The notes beneath the pieces are model-generated. The model was given only the letters and a program-made list of their open reading frames with translations, had not been told where the DNA came from and searched no databases. From Deinandra increscens subsp. villosa (taxonomy: Eukaryota; Streptophyta; Magnoliopsida; Asterales; Asteraceae), in the NCBI GenBank assembly GCA_039602395.1, contig JBCNJP010000007.1, positions 124,902,957-124,966,956 of the forward strand: a DNA stretch of 64,000 nucleotides, written 5' to 3'. Below, one piece after another: positions 32,650 to 44,154 of this stretch (positions are counted from its first letter, which is position 1; each line of letters begins with the position of its first letter). Position numbers and translations under genes: made by a program.

Positions 32650-33244
32650 TCATGTGTGTTTTTGTTCATCTCTCTCGAAACCGTTTTCCCGGTTTTCATC
32701 CAAGATCCTCTGAGAGATCTAAAGTGAGTGATCTAGAAAACTATGGTTCCTTTTGTACATCCATCCAAAAATAAAAAACTTCCGTGGAACTCTTTTTGTT
32801 TGCAAATATATCCTCCAAAAATTTTACATGTAAAATCCAATATTTAACTAAATTAAATAAACAAATAATTAATAATTTAAAACTCGGATAATGACATGTA
32901 AAATTAAAGTTTTTCTATATTTGAACCAATCACACACACCATCCGTTAGGAACAATCGAGCCCGCACTCCTGCATCACGTAACTCGATCAATTACTAATG
33001 AGATAAACCTAAACGACAAGTTAATCCAATATCACAAATGACAATGATAACACTAAAATTACCAAAAATAATCACCAATGCATCATATTTAGAATATATT
33101 TGTAATATAGATGATGATGTGGAGGTGAGACAAAGAGAAGAGCGACTTAAAAAAATCATTCCACAAGTGTATTCATTTAGAGTATTATAAGGCTAAGAGA
33201 GAAAAAAGTAAGAAAGAAAATAATTATGAGGAAAAAGTATGAGT
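32650..33244. other. Gene-free AT-rich stretch
   Basis: No coding signal and no recognisable element ends between the CGGTT element and the orphan F-box flank. Confidence 0.45.
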
Positions 33245-33625
33245 AAGGTTACTTATGTGGCATTCCGTTTAGCCCAGTTTGGATATGCACCTCTTATTAA
33301 AACATATCAAGATTATTAATCGCGTGTGTTGTTCTTATTCTTTAATTAAGAAAGTCAATATTCTGATAAAAGTGGTAAGTGAACAACCATATATGAGTCT
33401 GAGAAACCATGTTATATATTCTTGTAAATCTATTAATTTCCAACCAAAAGTCAAACTAAGCAAGCGCCAAGTAGTCCTTCCTCTAAGTCTTCTTCATCCC
33501 TGCACAAGTATAACCAAAGTCAATAAGTAATATGATCATACAGGTTATATTTCAGCAGAACACCGCAGCTATTAACAGAATCTTAAGCAAAAGTTGCTTA
33601 AGTTAACTTAATTTTGACCATGGTT
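33245..33625 (-). other. Orphan F-box 3' flank without its gene
   Basis: GTTTGGATATGCACCTCTTA, GTGGTAAGTGAACAACCATA, CAAAAGTCAAACTAAGCAAG and AGTAATATGATCATA match, in order, the 3' flank of the F-box gene at 8314-9525 (about 7785-8160). The conserved 3' exon (GATGAAGAAGACTTAGAGG after acceptor CTTGTGCAG, minus strand, about 33498) is present. No F-box coding sequence is to its right. Confidence 0.65.
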
Positions 33626-34039
33626 AGTAATATTCTCTTTTTAACAGCCAACATTATATATAAAAAATAAAAATAAAAAATAAACTAACAAGACGTTAGA
33701 GAAAAATACAAAGGTCCAAAAAATAAGCTAAGGGATTAAACAACAAACATAACCACCACCCTTGTCGTGTAAATAATACACTCGAAGAAAGACTATACGG
33801 ACGTCATTACTCATTACCTTCAATCACCCAAAAAAGAAAAATTATCCTATACGAATTGGAGGTTGACGAGAGACGCTGCCACTTTGATGTCTCTTCTTCG
33901 AACTCACGCGGCTGAGATGCAGATGCCATGAGAGTTGCTGTTCATGCTGATGGTGGTGGTAGGCATGTCCGTTAAAAGAGATGGGGTCCCACATTTCATT
34001 TTAATAAAATTAGTTTTTGTTAAAAGCGATGGTTTTCTA

Positions 34040-34465
34040 ATTTTGACTTTAATTTATTTTTAAAGAGAAGGGTATACCAGTCTTTTTACATTCATTTAAC
34101 AGAGTTTTTTAACAGAAGTTAGTTTTAGGGACGAAGTCCGCAACGGTTTGTCAAAATGTTGGGACTAAATCTGTAATAAATGAAAACTAAGGACTATATG
34201 TGAAATTCGTGTAAACCACAGGGACAAAATCCGTAATTTACTCTTTTTTTTATTTGTTTTAAGTTTATATTTATATTGGTTATGAAAGGAGGGTATAATG
34301 GTCTTTTCATACACACTTAACGGAATTTATTAACGCCCGTTAGCCCCAGGGACGACCGGTGTAACAGACCCCTAAACCTTGGGGACTATAGGCGTAAAAA
34401 TTGAAGCCTAGGGATTATAGCCGTAAAACGTGCAAACCACAGGGACTATAGCCGTAATTTTTCTT
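34040..34465. mobile_element. Two adjacent right ends of a MULE-like family
   Basis: GTGTAAACCACAGGGACAAA-type sequence ending CCGTAATTTACTC (about 34243) and a second end GTGCAAACCACAGGGACTAT ending CCGTAATTTTTC (about 34463). Before the second, TTTATATTTATATTGGTT and GAGGGTATAATGGTCTTTTC match the interior border of the full element at 55689-56893 (about 56690-56730). Truncated or nested relatives of that element; no left end found. Confidence 0.6.
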
Positions 34466-34469
34466 TTTT

Positions 34470-35197
34470 TAAGCTTAAACACACTACATACCCACACATA
34501 ATTTATCTACGCTTCTAAATGTATTTGTAAGTACCTATACATGTTTGTATAAATTTATTTTCTATGTTTGACGTTAAAATACTACTAAAAAGTAAATTTA
34601 GGAAAAAGTTTTAGGAGCTTAGGGAAAAAAATTATTTTCTATGTTTGACGTTAAAATACCAAATGATTTTTAAAAAAAATTAAACATGGCCTTCACGTAT
34701 TGCTCTATACGTGAAGGATAATAAAGAAAAAGACCCGACAAACTCAGACACTACTACTATGAATCTAGAGTTAGTGTTTTGAGGGGTCATGAAATGGGGA
34801 GCTAAACGTGAGCACTGATTTTTAAACCCTCTCTATACGTGAAGGATAGCTCTATCCTTCACGTATTGGGTGGTGTATTACCAAAAAGAGGGTGTCCCTG
34901 TAAGAACCATTTTATAGAAATAATCGGACTTCCTCTTAAACTAGAGATTGGTATATAAAGAGGCCGATTTAGCTTTTGAAGAACTTATTAGAGCTACTAT
35001 ATATGGTTATTAAACAATTGAAAGAGTGATAATGTAATTAATTCACGGTTGCTCGAACCTCTCCTAATTCCTAAGGGTGTGGGATACATAGCCATGAATT
35101 TCATAGAATGTTCCTCTTATTCTTGAGTTAAAAAGATCATCTTTGTAACACTAGGAAACGGCCAGAGGACTAGGTGTTCCATTAATTATATATTATA
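34470..35197. other. Gene-free stretch
   Basis: Short repeated words (TTATTTTCTATGTTTGACGT at about 34555 and 34631; TACGTGAAGGATA at about 34708 and 34836) suggest local duplications. No gene. Confidence 0.4.
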
Positions 35198-35220
35198 CTA
35201 GATCGCGAGATTCGCGCGAT
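35198..35220 (-). mobile_element. Helitron-type 3' terminus (family 3)
   Basis: Minus strand hairpin ATCGCG-(7 nt)-CGCGAT runs directly into CTAG (35201-35198), followed by T. The body would lie to the right. It may reach about 39310, where the minus strand reads A|TCATATATATATTACC, but that 5' end is a guess. Between them lie sense-oriented gene fragments (37120-37276 and about 38700). Confidence 0.55.
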
Positions 35221-35516
35221 GCGTGAACCGGTGTAATATTTCATTTATTTTAATCCGCGTGCAAGAGAATACGAATAATGTTGTGTAACGCGTTACGCGA
35301 AGTGGTGTAAAATCACTCAATCACTGTAAATATTTATCCATTGTGCTTTAGAAAAACACGCTTTTGTTGGAATTTTTTTGAGACTATAATACTTGTGAAA
35401 GAGATGACAGGTGATATATGTAGAAACTCAGTTAACTCATTATGTCTAAACTAAATCTACACCAAATGCATCACTCTAAAAGCAAATATGTATGTGTGGG
35501 ACACAAAGGCCCTAAT

Positions 35517-35640
35517 GCCATTTGATAACCAAATCAAATCCCACATATTACAACTATAAAGCAAGTGCTATTGTAGTAGCCATTTGATAACCAAATCAAA
35601 TCCCACATATTACAACTATAAAGCAAGTGCTATTGTAGTA
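35517..35640. repeat. Perfect 62-bp tandem duplication
   Basis: GCCATTTGATAACCAAATCA begins identical 62-bp units at 35517 and 35579, ending CTATTGTAGTA. Confidence 0.95.
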
Positions 35641-37119
35641 GCAAAGCTAAGAAGTCAAGTCCCCAAATACCTAGAAAAGGAAAACAGAAAATTGCTGTCA
35701 AAGTTTAGATAAAAATTTCAAAAGGCTATTTATATCACCAAATGTACTTAAATACTCAAAAGCACAATTAACATCATAACGTTTACCCGTTTAATAAGGC
35801 ATCTCGTAGAGAGAACAATGATACCCCTTGAACTGGAAAATTATTAAACTACAAAAACTTAGCTTAGAAACAATTCATCAATGAACCACATAACATTTGC
35901 ATAAATGCCCACAAAAGCCATCAATATCTAATAGTTATAGCAACCGAGGAGAAATCGCTATGAATGAGAGAATTTATAATGAATTGCAAATACTTTTTTC
36001 CTATAATTTTTATAGGTTTCTTTTCATAATACGAAATCAGTCTTTGTCAGTAAAATCTCAACTTCGTACCCATCTACTTATGTTTTGTTCCAGAAGCTAC
36101 ACTTCAACCAAATCAGTAAAAGAAAAGAATATGAAGAGAGTAATATTAGCTCCTTTGAAATATTAACTCCGTTTATTATGGAACGTCATTTAATAAAAAT
36201 AATGGTCAAACCTCTATGAATTTATGACGACCTTTAATGGCATATCTTCTCACCTACAAAATGGATACAGACCACCACGAACCTGCCAATAAATATCATC
36301 AAAATAACATTAGTCACTGTATAACCAAAGTTGATTCTTAAAGTCTAGTCAATGAATAAATTTAACAAAGGCCAAGAACACCAAAATAAACAAACATAAA
36401 ATTGAGTTTCATCAAAAATAATTTGTGAAAGTATAGTTTTTATAATCATATTTTGCACCTAAATAACCTTAAAGAATCTCAGAACACAAATAAAAGAAGT
36501 GATTGTGGGTCACTTTGCCTGCATCAAAAATACTTGTTTTGACCCTTTTTTTTAATGATCCTTCTACTATACATCCTTATCCACTTTTTGTTTTACCCCA
36601 ATTAACTTTTTTATTTCTTCTATCAATCAAAACCAACCCATCCAGAATCATAACTACATCCGCACCAAAAATACAATGCAGCAGCATTACATGACACCAT
36701 CAGCCAACTACACAGTATCCATGTGACCCATCTCCCCATTTCATTCCTCTTCAGTCTTCATTCTTTCTTCTCTCTTAGTTGAAAAAAAACATTACATAGA
36801 AGTTAATATTCAAAATCAACTCATAACATCTTTTATATAAAATTAAACCATCAATTTAAAAATCCCTAAACCCTAAACCCAAGGTAAAAAAAAAATAGTG
36901 GTTCTAAAAATGTGAAAATTCAGGTTAATTTAAAAATGTTAAAAAGCCAATGTTTTAAACAGCTATCAACTGATGGATTCAGTTTTCAACCTACACAGTA
37001 GGATCTTATAATGAAAATATTACCAGATTTAGATACATGAGATAAAATGGAAGTGGTCTTGCTTTTAGTCATGAATATTACAATTCTATTAGAAAAAACA
37101 AAATTACTGATTTACTTAC
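35641..37119. other. Gene-free stretch within the possible family-3 Helitron
   Basis: AT-rich. A short telomere-like run (CCCTAAACCCTAAACCC) at about 36866-36882 is the only notable motif. No protein recognised. Confidence 0.4.
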
Positions 37120-37276
37120 TTCATACCAGCCTAGACTGACATGATCTCCACCAGATAATCTAGACCCGGAGAAATCAAGAGTGAGTACGGTTATATTTGA
37201 TGGCAATAACAAATGAATCTGATTAGCCTTCAGAAACTCCATGTTATGCTCCGGATATGGTTCAGGACACAAATAA
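37120..37276 (-). pseudogene. Exon fragment of a Siw14/PFA-DSP-like tyrosine phosphatase
   Basis: An acceptor (TTTTGTAG) is followed by (I)YLCPEPYPEHNMEFLKANQI, the hallmark stretch of plant and fungal atypical dual-specificity phosphatases (PFA-DSP). The domain then degenerates (HLLLPSNITVLTLDFSG) and ends at a donor GAA|GTAAGT. The catalytic Cys-Arg loop is absent from this exon and no other exon of the gene was found nearby. Probably a captured gene piece, in the same orientation as the Helitron-type end at 35198. Confidence 0.6.
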
Positions 37277-37279
37277 CTA

Positions 37280-39850
37280 CAAAATCACACAAAAACCCAA
37301 AAAATACCGTCAAATTCCGTCTTAAAAAGTTAAAAACAAATACGCAAGTTGATCGACTAAAATGTTTCTCCAATATTTAATCAAATGACTTTGACTACCA
37401 CATCAACCAAAATTGAGAACGAAGGCTGGCAAGTAGAAACCATATGTCTTTTTTATAAAAAAAGATTTCATGTGAGAACTATACGTATAGAAAAGGAAGT
37501 TTAAGTTCATAATGATTAAAGAATTCTTATTTAAAATAAACTATGCCATAAGTGATATAAAAAGAACGGTTTGAAGCAACCATCTATATCTTTTTTATGA
37601 AGGCTTATCCAATAAGTCCAACATAGTAACACCCAGATATTTTCTTGTATAGCATATCCAAATTAATTGTAATTTTGTTTGTTACCTGAATTTTTCGAAG
37701 TAACTGCCATTTTCTACTATTGGTCTCTACTTTTACAGATGAATGAATACCTTAGGTACATTTGTCTTCTGGTGAGTAAAGCAGATGCATTTGGTAAGTA
37801 AAAGAAAACTAAATCAAGCCAATACTTTTGTATAAATTTAATCATATTAAACACATCAATTGTGTATAAAAGTCAAGAAAAGAAAGTATGGTTTGTGGCC
37901 TAAACCTTAGTATGTTACCCATTTTTACCTGTATTAAAAAAAATTATCGATTACCCATCCTACTCATTTTGACCATCTAAAACTGTGTTAATAAACCTCC
38001 CATGGTCCAATCCATGTCAGGGGAATTGGCAACTAATAGTAAAAAAACACAAACGGACCTCAAATGGCAAATGGCTGCTCAATAATTGTTCCACCAAACA
38101 TATCCCTTGAAGTAGCATAGTTATATTAGCCTGATGAAAACACAACACAATCAAGAACAGGAAAAAAGAAATGCCAAAAAGCTAATAATCAAGAGGCAAA
38201 CCAAGAAATACATGGGTTAAAGTATTTGTTTACTAAAAGAAGAAATCCCCAATATCAATACAAAAATACCGTAAAGAATGATCCACAATAAGTGAAAATC
38301 AAGTTGGATAAAATGGTTTGTCTTCAAGAAAGGGTCATAAATAATTTTTATACTATCAACAACATTCAAGCAAAAACCCCATTCTAACAACAGAGCCTGT
38401 ATACACAGACACATAAACCTATTCTGTAACAGATATAATATACAGGCAATTGTTATGCAAATGTAAAACACAAAATAAAAATGAATACATACCAAATAAA
38501 ATTCTTCCATGGAAAGGAACACCCGAGAGAAAAAAAAAACACGGATCTGCAACATCTTCTTCTCCCTTTATGTCTTGAAATCTTGAATATGGCTACGGAA
38601 ATTTGAACCTCAATTTAACAGTCGCAATATCAGAATTTAGGTAATAAAAGAATAAATTGAAACCCTAGATAAAAGATTAAGAGATTTTACCTAAAGCAGT
38701 GATTCCGACAACAACAATAATTCCGGTAAGGGCATGACCATAGCTGGAGATGGGAATCAGTGATGTATATATAGAAAGATTGAGAGTCGATGATAAATTA
38801 GGGTTAATCGAGAGAGAAAACAGTGTCGAAATCTTACAGATCTGGGTTTTTAAACCCAGATAACCGGCGACCTAGTGCCCACAGACGGCGCCGAGAGAAC
38901 TCCGACCAGTACGACAACGATGAAGTGACGATCATCGGTTTTTTAACAGCAACTCCGGCTGGATGTCTACAGACTCTCTGGCAAAGAGGGAGCCAGAGAG
39001 AAAAGAAGGAGGCACAAATGACCTAATTTTTCACAGAGAGAGAAGATAATATGAGGAGGTGAGGGATCGAAAAGCAGATGAAGTGAATGATTGAAAGGTG
39101 CAGGCTTGCTCCTTACGTTTGTATAAAGGAGACGGAAAATCCAACGGCGTGAGTCAATACTAAAGCCCCTAAACAATAAAGAAGCCCAGATGTTAACACC
39201 GTTAAACTGGCTACAGAAAACAATTATACATTGCGCTTGGAGGGTTGTACCTTGACGGAAAACATTATTTGAGGCCATGGCAATTGTTAATAGGGGTAAT
39301 ATATATATGATAATATGAACAAAATCTATGTGCTTAACTACTGTAAAGCTAGCGCTGATCCTCTAGCAGCATGCCAGGTGGCTGCTTCAATCGGTATTAT
39401 GTTGCATAAATAAAAAATTTAATTTTTTTCTTATCCATTTGGTTTCGTGTGAACTATAACAAATTGAATACATGATTTCATGGTGTAATAGGTATAATTA
39501 TGTTCGTTTAGCAAATAAGTTGATGTGAGTTGGTGGTGTAATAAGTATAGTCATGTAGAATAGATTTTTTTTTATTTTCAATCTCAATGAATTTAACAAG
39601 TGAGTTTGTGGTATGATAGATACATGCAGTTGTGTAGCGTAATGTTTATGTTGTAGGCTTGATATTTTAAATGTAATTTTGATCATTACAATCTCTACTT
39701 TTGTAAATAGCATTTAATTCTTTATTTCAAAAGTTGTAAAAAAGACATAAGTTTAATGCATAGGTGACACATCTTAAATTATGTCACTAGACATAAAAAA
39801 AACATGTGTTTATTATATGTATAGATAGATAGATTATAATTAGAATATAC
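37280..39850. other. Region with a minus-strand promoter-like/exon-like segment
   Basis: On the minus strand TCTATATATACATC (about 38770) is followed by an exon-like stretch reading YGHALTGIIVVVGITAL (about 38745-38692) ending at TTTAG|GTAAAATC. It looks like the first coding piece of a small membrane protein but I cannot name the family and see no continuation. A 103-codon minus frame at 38967-39278 has no resemblance to anything I know. The rest is AT-rich. Confidence 0.35.
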
Positions 39851-39852
39851 TT

Positions 39853-39873
39853 TATTGGGCCTATCCCTTAAAG
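39853..39873 (+). promoter_or_regulatory. Family core promoter of the 40 kb F-box gene
   Basis: TATTGGGCCTATCCCTTAAAG, a diverged version of TTGGGCCTAGCCCTATAAAG, about 85 bp before the ATG. TATCCTATAATC just downstream (39890) could serve as TATA instead. Confidence 0.5.
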
Positions 39874-39957
39874 ACCGTATTATCCTATAATCACGTTGAA
39901 ATTAACCTCACTTTTCTTTAACTTCTTCTCTAAATCGACAACCACCAAACCCTAGCT

Positions 39958-41175
39958 ATGTCTCACCGACGCCATGCATCTTCGGAAGCCACGTTGCCAG
40001 AAAATGTGACGATCGACATTATATCAAGACTTCCAATCAAAACAATCATCTCCTGCAAATGCGTGTGCAAAAAGTGGCGGGATATCGTTGCGGATCCTCG
40101 CTTCGTTGATCTTCATCTCTCGAGATCACGCGAGGCCCTAATGATCCATGAAGGCAAGATTTTTGACTGGCCAGGAACTTTAAAGTGGCCAGAGATCGGA
40201 CAGGAAATAAATTACCATCTCGCTGATCCTGAGGTGAAGATACTTGATCTCAAGCATTGTGCTCCAATTGCTGGTTCTAAACTTTGTTCCGTAAATGGTT
40301 TGATTTGTTATTCGCAAGAAGACGGTAGCGTTTTTGTATGTAATCCTATCTTGGGAGATCATATGACCCTCCCTCGACCGCCACTCGGGGATTTGGCGAC
40401 AGTAGGTTACGGTTTTGGAGTTTCAAGGGAAGGGGAATACAAAGTGATACGGATTAGTAGTAGGAGAGTATCCGTTAATCCAGAGGAAACCAGGTTTTTC
40501 ACCGTCGAAATCGAGGTTTACACACTTGGAACAGACCGGTGGAGAAGTTTGGGAGAAACCCCTTTCCATCTTGACTTAACTTGGCCATTTGGTGGTAGTG
40601 TGTGTCTGGATAGTCATGTTTATTGGTTTCCAGGTCATGGCCATATGTACGTTTTCGATCTGGTTACGGAGAGGTTTGCGGAGTTTCGGTCTCCTCTGAC
40701 TCCCCAACATAATAGGGGAAGGGTGGGAGTCCTGAAAGGTAGCTTAAGTTGCATTTCTTGGTGTTCATATGGAATGGAGGTTTGGGTGTTGAAGGAGTTT
40801 TGGCATAAAGAGATGGATATCCAAGAGAGTATAAAGCCTTTTCTTGAATTCCGCGTGTGGAATCCCTTGTGTATCATTGATGGTTTAAAAGGTACTCGTG
40901 TTTTGTTGGTCTATGCTCCAATAGTACACAAACTGATGGCTTATTGTCTTGACACGAATACAACTCTACGGCTAAACTCACGCGGGTTTTTCCTTAAGGA
41001 AACAATTTACGCGGAAGAATGTTCTTTTTATCGTCCTAGCTTTGTTAAACTCAACAACTTTGGATCAGATAGAGTTGGTGGTAAGCACAAATTCTACCTA
41101 TTAACATTGATGTTGTTTTGGTATTCTATCACTGCGAATTGCTATAATCATAGTTGTACAAATTCAACCCATTAA
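39958..41175 (+). CDS. F-box protein with FBA domain
   Basis: 405-codon frame. F-box at about 10-53 (LPENVTIDIISRLPIKTI, CKCVCKKWRDIVADPRFV). FBA domain: AGSKLCSVNGLICYSQ, CNPILGDHMTLPRPPLGD, VGYGFGVSREGEYKVIRI, VEIEVYTLGTDRWRSLGE, GSVCLDSHVYWFPGHGHMY, VGVLKGSLSCISWC, PLCIIDGLKGTRVLLVY, YRPSFVKLNNFGSDRVGG. After VGG the reading continues into hydrophobic FYLLTLMLFWYSI, which no paralogue has. That tail starts at a donor (GGTG|GTAAGC), so it is probably intron read-through; splicing to an acceptor such as ATTATAG at 41220 would end the protein soon after. Substrate unknown; SCF role from the family. Confidence 0.9.
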   Translation: MSHRRHASSEATLPENVTIDIISRLPIKTIISCKCVCKKWRDIVADPRFVDLHLSRSREALMIHEGKIFDWPGTLKWPEIGQEINYHLADPEVKILDLKHCAPIAGSKLCSVNGLICYSQEDGSVFVCNPILGDHMTLPRPPLGDLATVGYGFGVSREGEYKVIRISSRRVSVNPEETRFFTVEIEVYTLGTDRWRSLGETPFHLDLTWPFGGSVCLDSHVYWFPGHGHMYVFDLVTERFAEFRSPLTPQHNRGRVGVLKGSLSCISWCSYGMEVWVLKEFWHKEMDIQESIKPFLEFRVWNPLCIIDGLKGTRVLLVYAPIVHKLMAYCLDTNTTLRLNSRGFFLKETIYAEECSFYRPSFVKLNNFGSDRVGGKHKFYLLTLMLFWYSITANCYNHSCTNSTH

Positions 41176-41224
41176 TATATAGTTTTGGTCTTCTAATGAA
41201 CTAACTTACTTGAATTATAGTGTT

Positions 41225-42012
41225 TGGGCTGTAGACACACAAGGATTAATTATGTTTTATTGTTTGGTAGGTAGGTAGGTATGTGTTAACTTTCAAACCT
41301 TTTCTTTGCTAATTTGCTAAAATGGTGTACAAGTTTACTTGAATCTAAATATATAATTATACTTAGAGCCTTATGTTTGGCTCCAATAGCTACTTGTTAG
41401 TTGTCACTACATGTATAAATCTAGATATTATTGCTATGAGGTCCGACCTGTAGTTGTGTTTATGCTAGTTATAGGTATCTTAGCTATTGAGACTAATATG
41501 AAGTTGTAGTTTTGCTGTGACACACAATTAACTTTTTGTCTTAAAGTTGGGTTGAATTGGACTTTTAATATATAGGTTTTTTGGGTTATTTAAAAGTGTA
41601 AAATTGTCACATAGATACATTTTTAAAACTTTCTGTTTTGGCAAGAACTATATTAAACTTTTTTTTAAATACACTCATTTATAAAAAAATAATATTTTTA
41701 CCTTTATTTATTCCAAACACATATAGTTAAACAGAAAAGAATTAAAAATATATATCTTGAAACCGAGCCGATCCAAGCTGACTTGGTTAAAAATCAAGTC
41801 GAGCCAAGCTCAGAATTACAGCTCGGTTTCGAGCCAGCTTGATTTAGAATTCGAGCCAAATCTAATCTATGTGAGCCCTAGCTCGACTCGACTCAACTCA
41901 TAAACAACCCTCATACCTTACTCCTTAGTTTATATTATATGACTCGTGAAGACCCTAATCCTTCTTCCTTAATTTATATTATATTTTCTTATATTCTAAT
42001 TATTTTTCAAAC
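41225..42012. other. Gene-free stretch downstream of the F-box gene
   Basis: AT-rich. At 41758-41910 it has GAGCCAAGCTC- and CTCGACTCGACTC-type words of a dispersed repeat (similar words at 52100-52325). Confidence 0.4.
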
Positions 42013-43424
42013 TAGGGGTGTGCACGATTCGGTTCGGTTTTTGGCTCTAACCGAAACCAAAACCAAATTTTTCGGTTCCTAAAAATAAAAACCGATCGGT
42101 TTTGGTTTTTTTCGGTTTCAGTTTTTCAGTTTTAACAAACAGTTCGGTTCGCTTTCGGTTTTAAAAACCGAAAATCCAAGTAAACAAAACAAAAAAAATC
42201 AAAATTTTAAACTTCTACTTCTAACTTATCTATAAGAGACTAGTTGGCAAGTTTATAAGTCTAAACTCATCATTGTTTAATTTAACAAGGAACGAGGACA
42301 TGAGCCTTCATTTTATAGGAAGAGAACTCAAGTTCTTTTTGTTATGGAATCAATGTGGGATGTAAAGCCTTTCTTTTATAAGGCAACAACTTATGTTCTT
42401 TTCCTCAAAGAAACAATGTGGGAAATAATATGGTCTCATTTTTCCTTCATGTTACAACACATAATGCCAGCCAAATTTTAATCACTTCATAAAGGATTCA
42501 AAATGATGTTTCCTTCGATGGATAAGTTGAACACAAATCATCTTTCATTTATTTCACATACACATAAGTGTTATCATGGAAGTACTAATGTAATATTATG
42601 AACATGGGTTGGGCGTGTGAGTTTACATTGCATCACTTAATCTTATAAAACCTCATTAGTAATATTACAGAACCTCATTAGTTATATTTTAACAAAATGG
42701 ATTTTATCACTCGGTCATAGTCACTTGCAAGTGTATTATTGCAATTGTAGGTGTTTAAGAAATTAATTAACATTGCTGTTGGTGTTGAAATGAATTAACA
42801 TTATTTTGTCTTAAGTAATTCCTCACTCCAAGCCCAGATAAATATGGATAGAATCATACCAAGCTGTTAGCCCACGTTCAGATCCATACACTACAAACCG
42901 ATATGAGTTACATTTGTTTCCCAACTTCATGGGCATATTCGGGTTTTTTCTGGATGTCTTCTTTACTTTATACAGAAGGAGGAGCTTCAAATTATGTCTG
43001 AGAATCTATGTGGGATAGGAAGAAACTCAATGGAAATGGAGTTTTGAAAGAAGCAAAGGAAGGCAAGTTGGTCCATTAAAAAATAAAATTACCATAAGAG
43101 AGGGTCGAACACAGGACCTCTTGTCCTAGGAAAGGAAAGGAACCAACTATGCTAAGGAGGTTTTGATTTCAGTTCCAGTTATATATTTATTATCATAGTT
43201 ATGCACACCACTATATTAAAATATTATATATTATATATAAATTCGGTTCGGTTCGGTTTTTTCGGTTTTTGAAAAACATACAACCGAAACCGAACCATGA
43301 ATTTCGGTTTCGGTTTTTTTCGGTTCGGTTTTTTCGGGTTTTTATTCGGTTCGGTTTTTTTCGGTTCGGTTTTTTCGGTTTTCTCGGTTTCGGTTCGGTT
43401 TTTTCGGCTTTTTGCTCACCCCTA
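42013..43424. mobile_element. CGGTT-rich foldback element (1.4 kb), larger relative
   Basis: Begins TAGGGGTGTGCACG and ends TTTTTGCTCACCCCTA, flanked by TTTCAAAC (42005-42012 and 43425-43432). Arms are CGGTT-rich in opposite orientation as in 31940-32640. The centre (about 42190-43230) is unrelated AT-rich filler without a credible ORF and includes a tRNA-like head at about 43098-43165. Confidence 0.75.
43098..43165 (-). other. tRNA-like (SINE head) sequence
   Basis: Minus strand has TAGTTGGTTCC (box A-like) and GTGTTCGACCC (box B). No acceptor stem is closed, so it is more likely a SINE relic than a tRNA gene. Confidence 0.35.
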
Positions 43425-43509
43425 TTTCAAACACATACCATTAAATGATATAAATAATAACCGAAGCAATTAACATTTTTTTTTGAATGGTCAACAAACA
43501 TAGAATTGC

Positions 43510-43795
43510 TCAGGTATTCCGTACGGGGTGATCCAATGGCAAAAGGCCACCGTCAGCTGGCCCAACCCAGTTGTACGAAACTCTTAAACACACCCAAATT
43601 ATTTCCAGTTCCGGGGAAAACCCACCCACCCGAAGGCCCACTGGTGATAAAACTCGGTCGCTCTCGGGATCGAACCAGAGACAACAAGATCCTGGTCTTT
43701 CTTCATAGAGCTCCTATGCCTCAGAACAATATTGCTATGAGCAATGATAAAACCTGGTTCACTTAAACACTAGATGACAACCTTAACCACTCCAA
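43510..43795 (-). mobile_element. tRNA-derived SINE (family 3)
   Basis: Minus strand begins GAGTGGTTAAGGTTGTCATC, has a perfect box B (GGTTCGATCCC) and continues through GGGCCTTCGGGTGGGTGGG to GGATCACCCC. Family unlike the copies at 7.1 and 47.8 kb. Confidence 0.55.
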
Positions 43796-44020
43796 CAACA
43801 TGTCATTACCAGCAATTAGCATCTAAGAAAAAAAAAGCATGAAATTTTTTTTTTGAGTGGGTGCCACAACATATAAATAATGCCCCATGATAAATACACA
43901 ACCATACTTGTAGTTGATATGTAAACACAATATTCACGACCGTAGACTCCAAAACGGCTCAAACCATAGTTGATTATATATTAATTATCAAATAAACCTA
44001 CAATCAAATTTTCGCAGCCA

Positions 44021-44046
44021 TTATTGGGCCTAGCCCTATATATACA
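44021..44046 (+). promoter_or_regulatory. Family core promoter of the 44 kb F-box pseudogene
   Basis: TTATTGGGCCTAGCCCTATA followed by TATACACG, about 110 bp before the ATG. It is the best-preserved plus-strand example of the shared promoter. Confidence 0.65.
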
Positions 44047-44154
44047 CGATCAAACCGTCTCTCTCAAGTCTCAACCATTCCTCCTCATTCTCTGCATATC
44101 ATTAACTAGCAAACCATAGTTATATCTTCCTGAAGACATTCAAAAACGGAAGAC

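Noticed and set aside
38967..39278. 103-codon minus-strand frame as a gene
   Set aside because: No family resemblance, low-complexity Leu/Ser/Phe content and no clear promoter.
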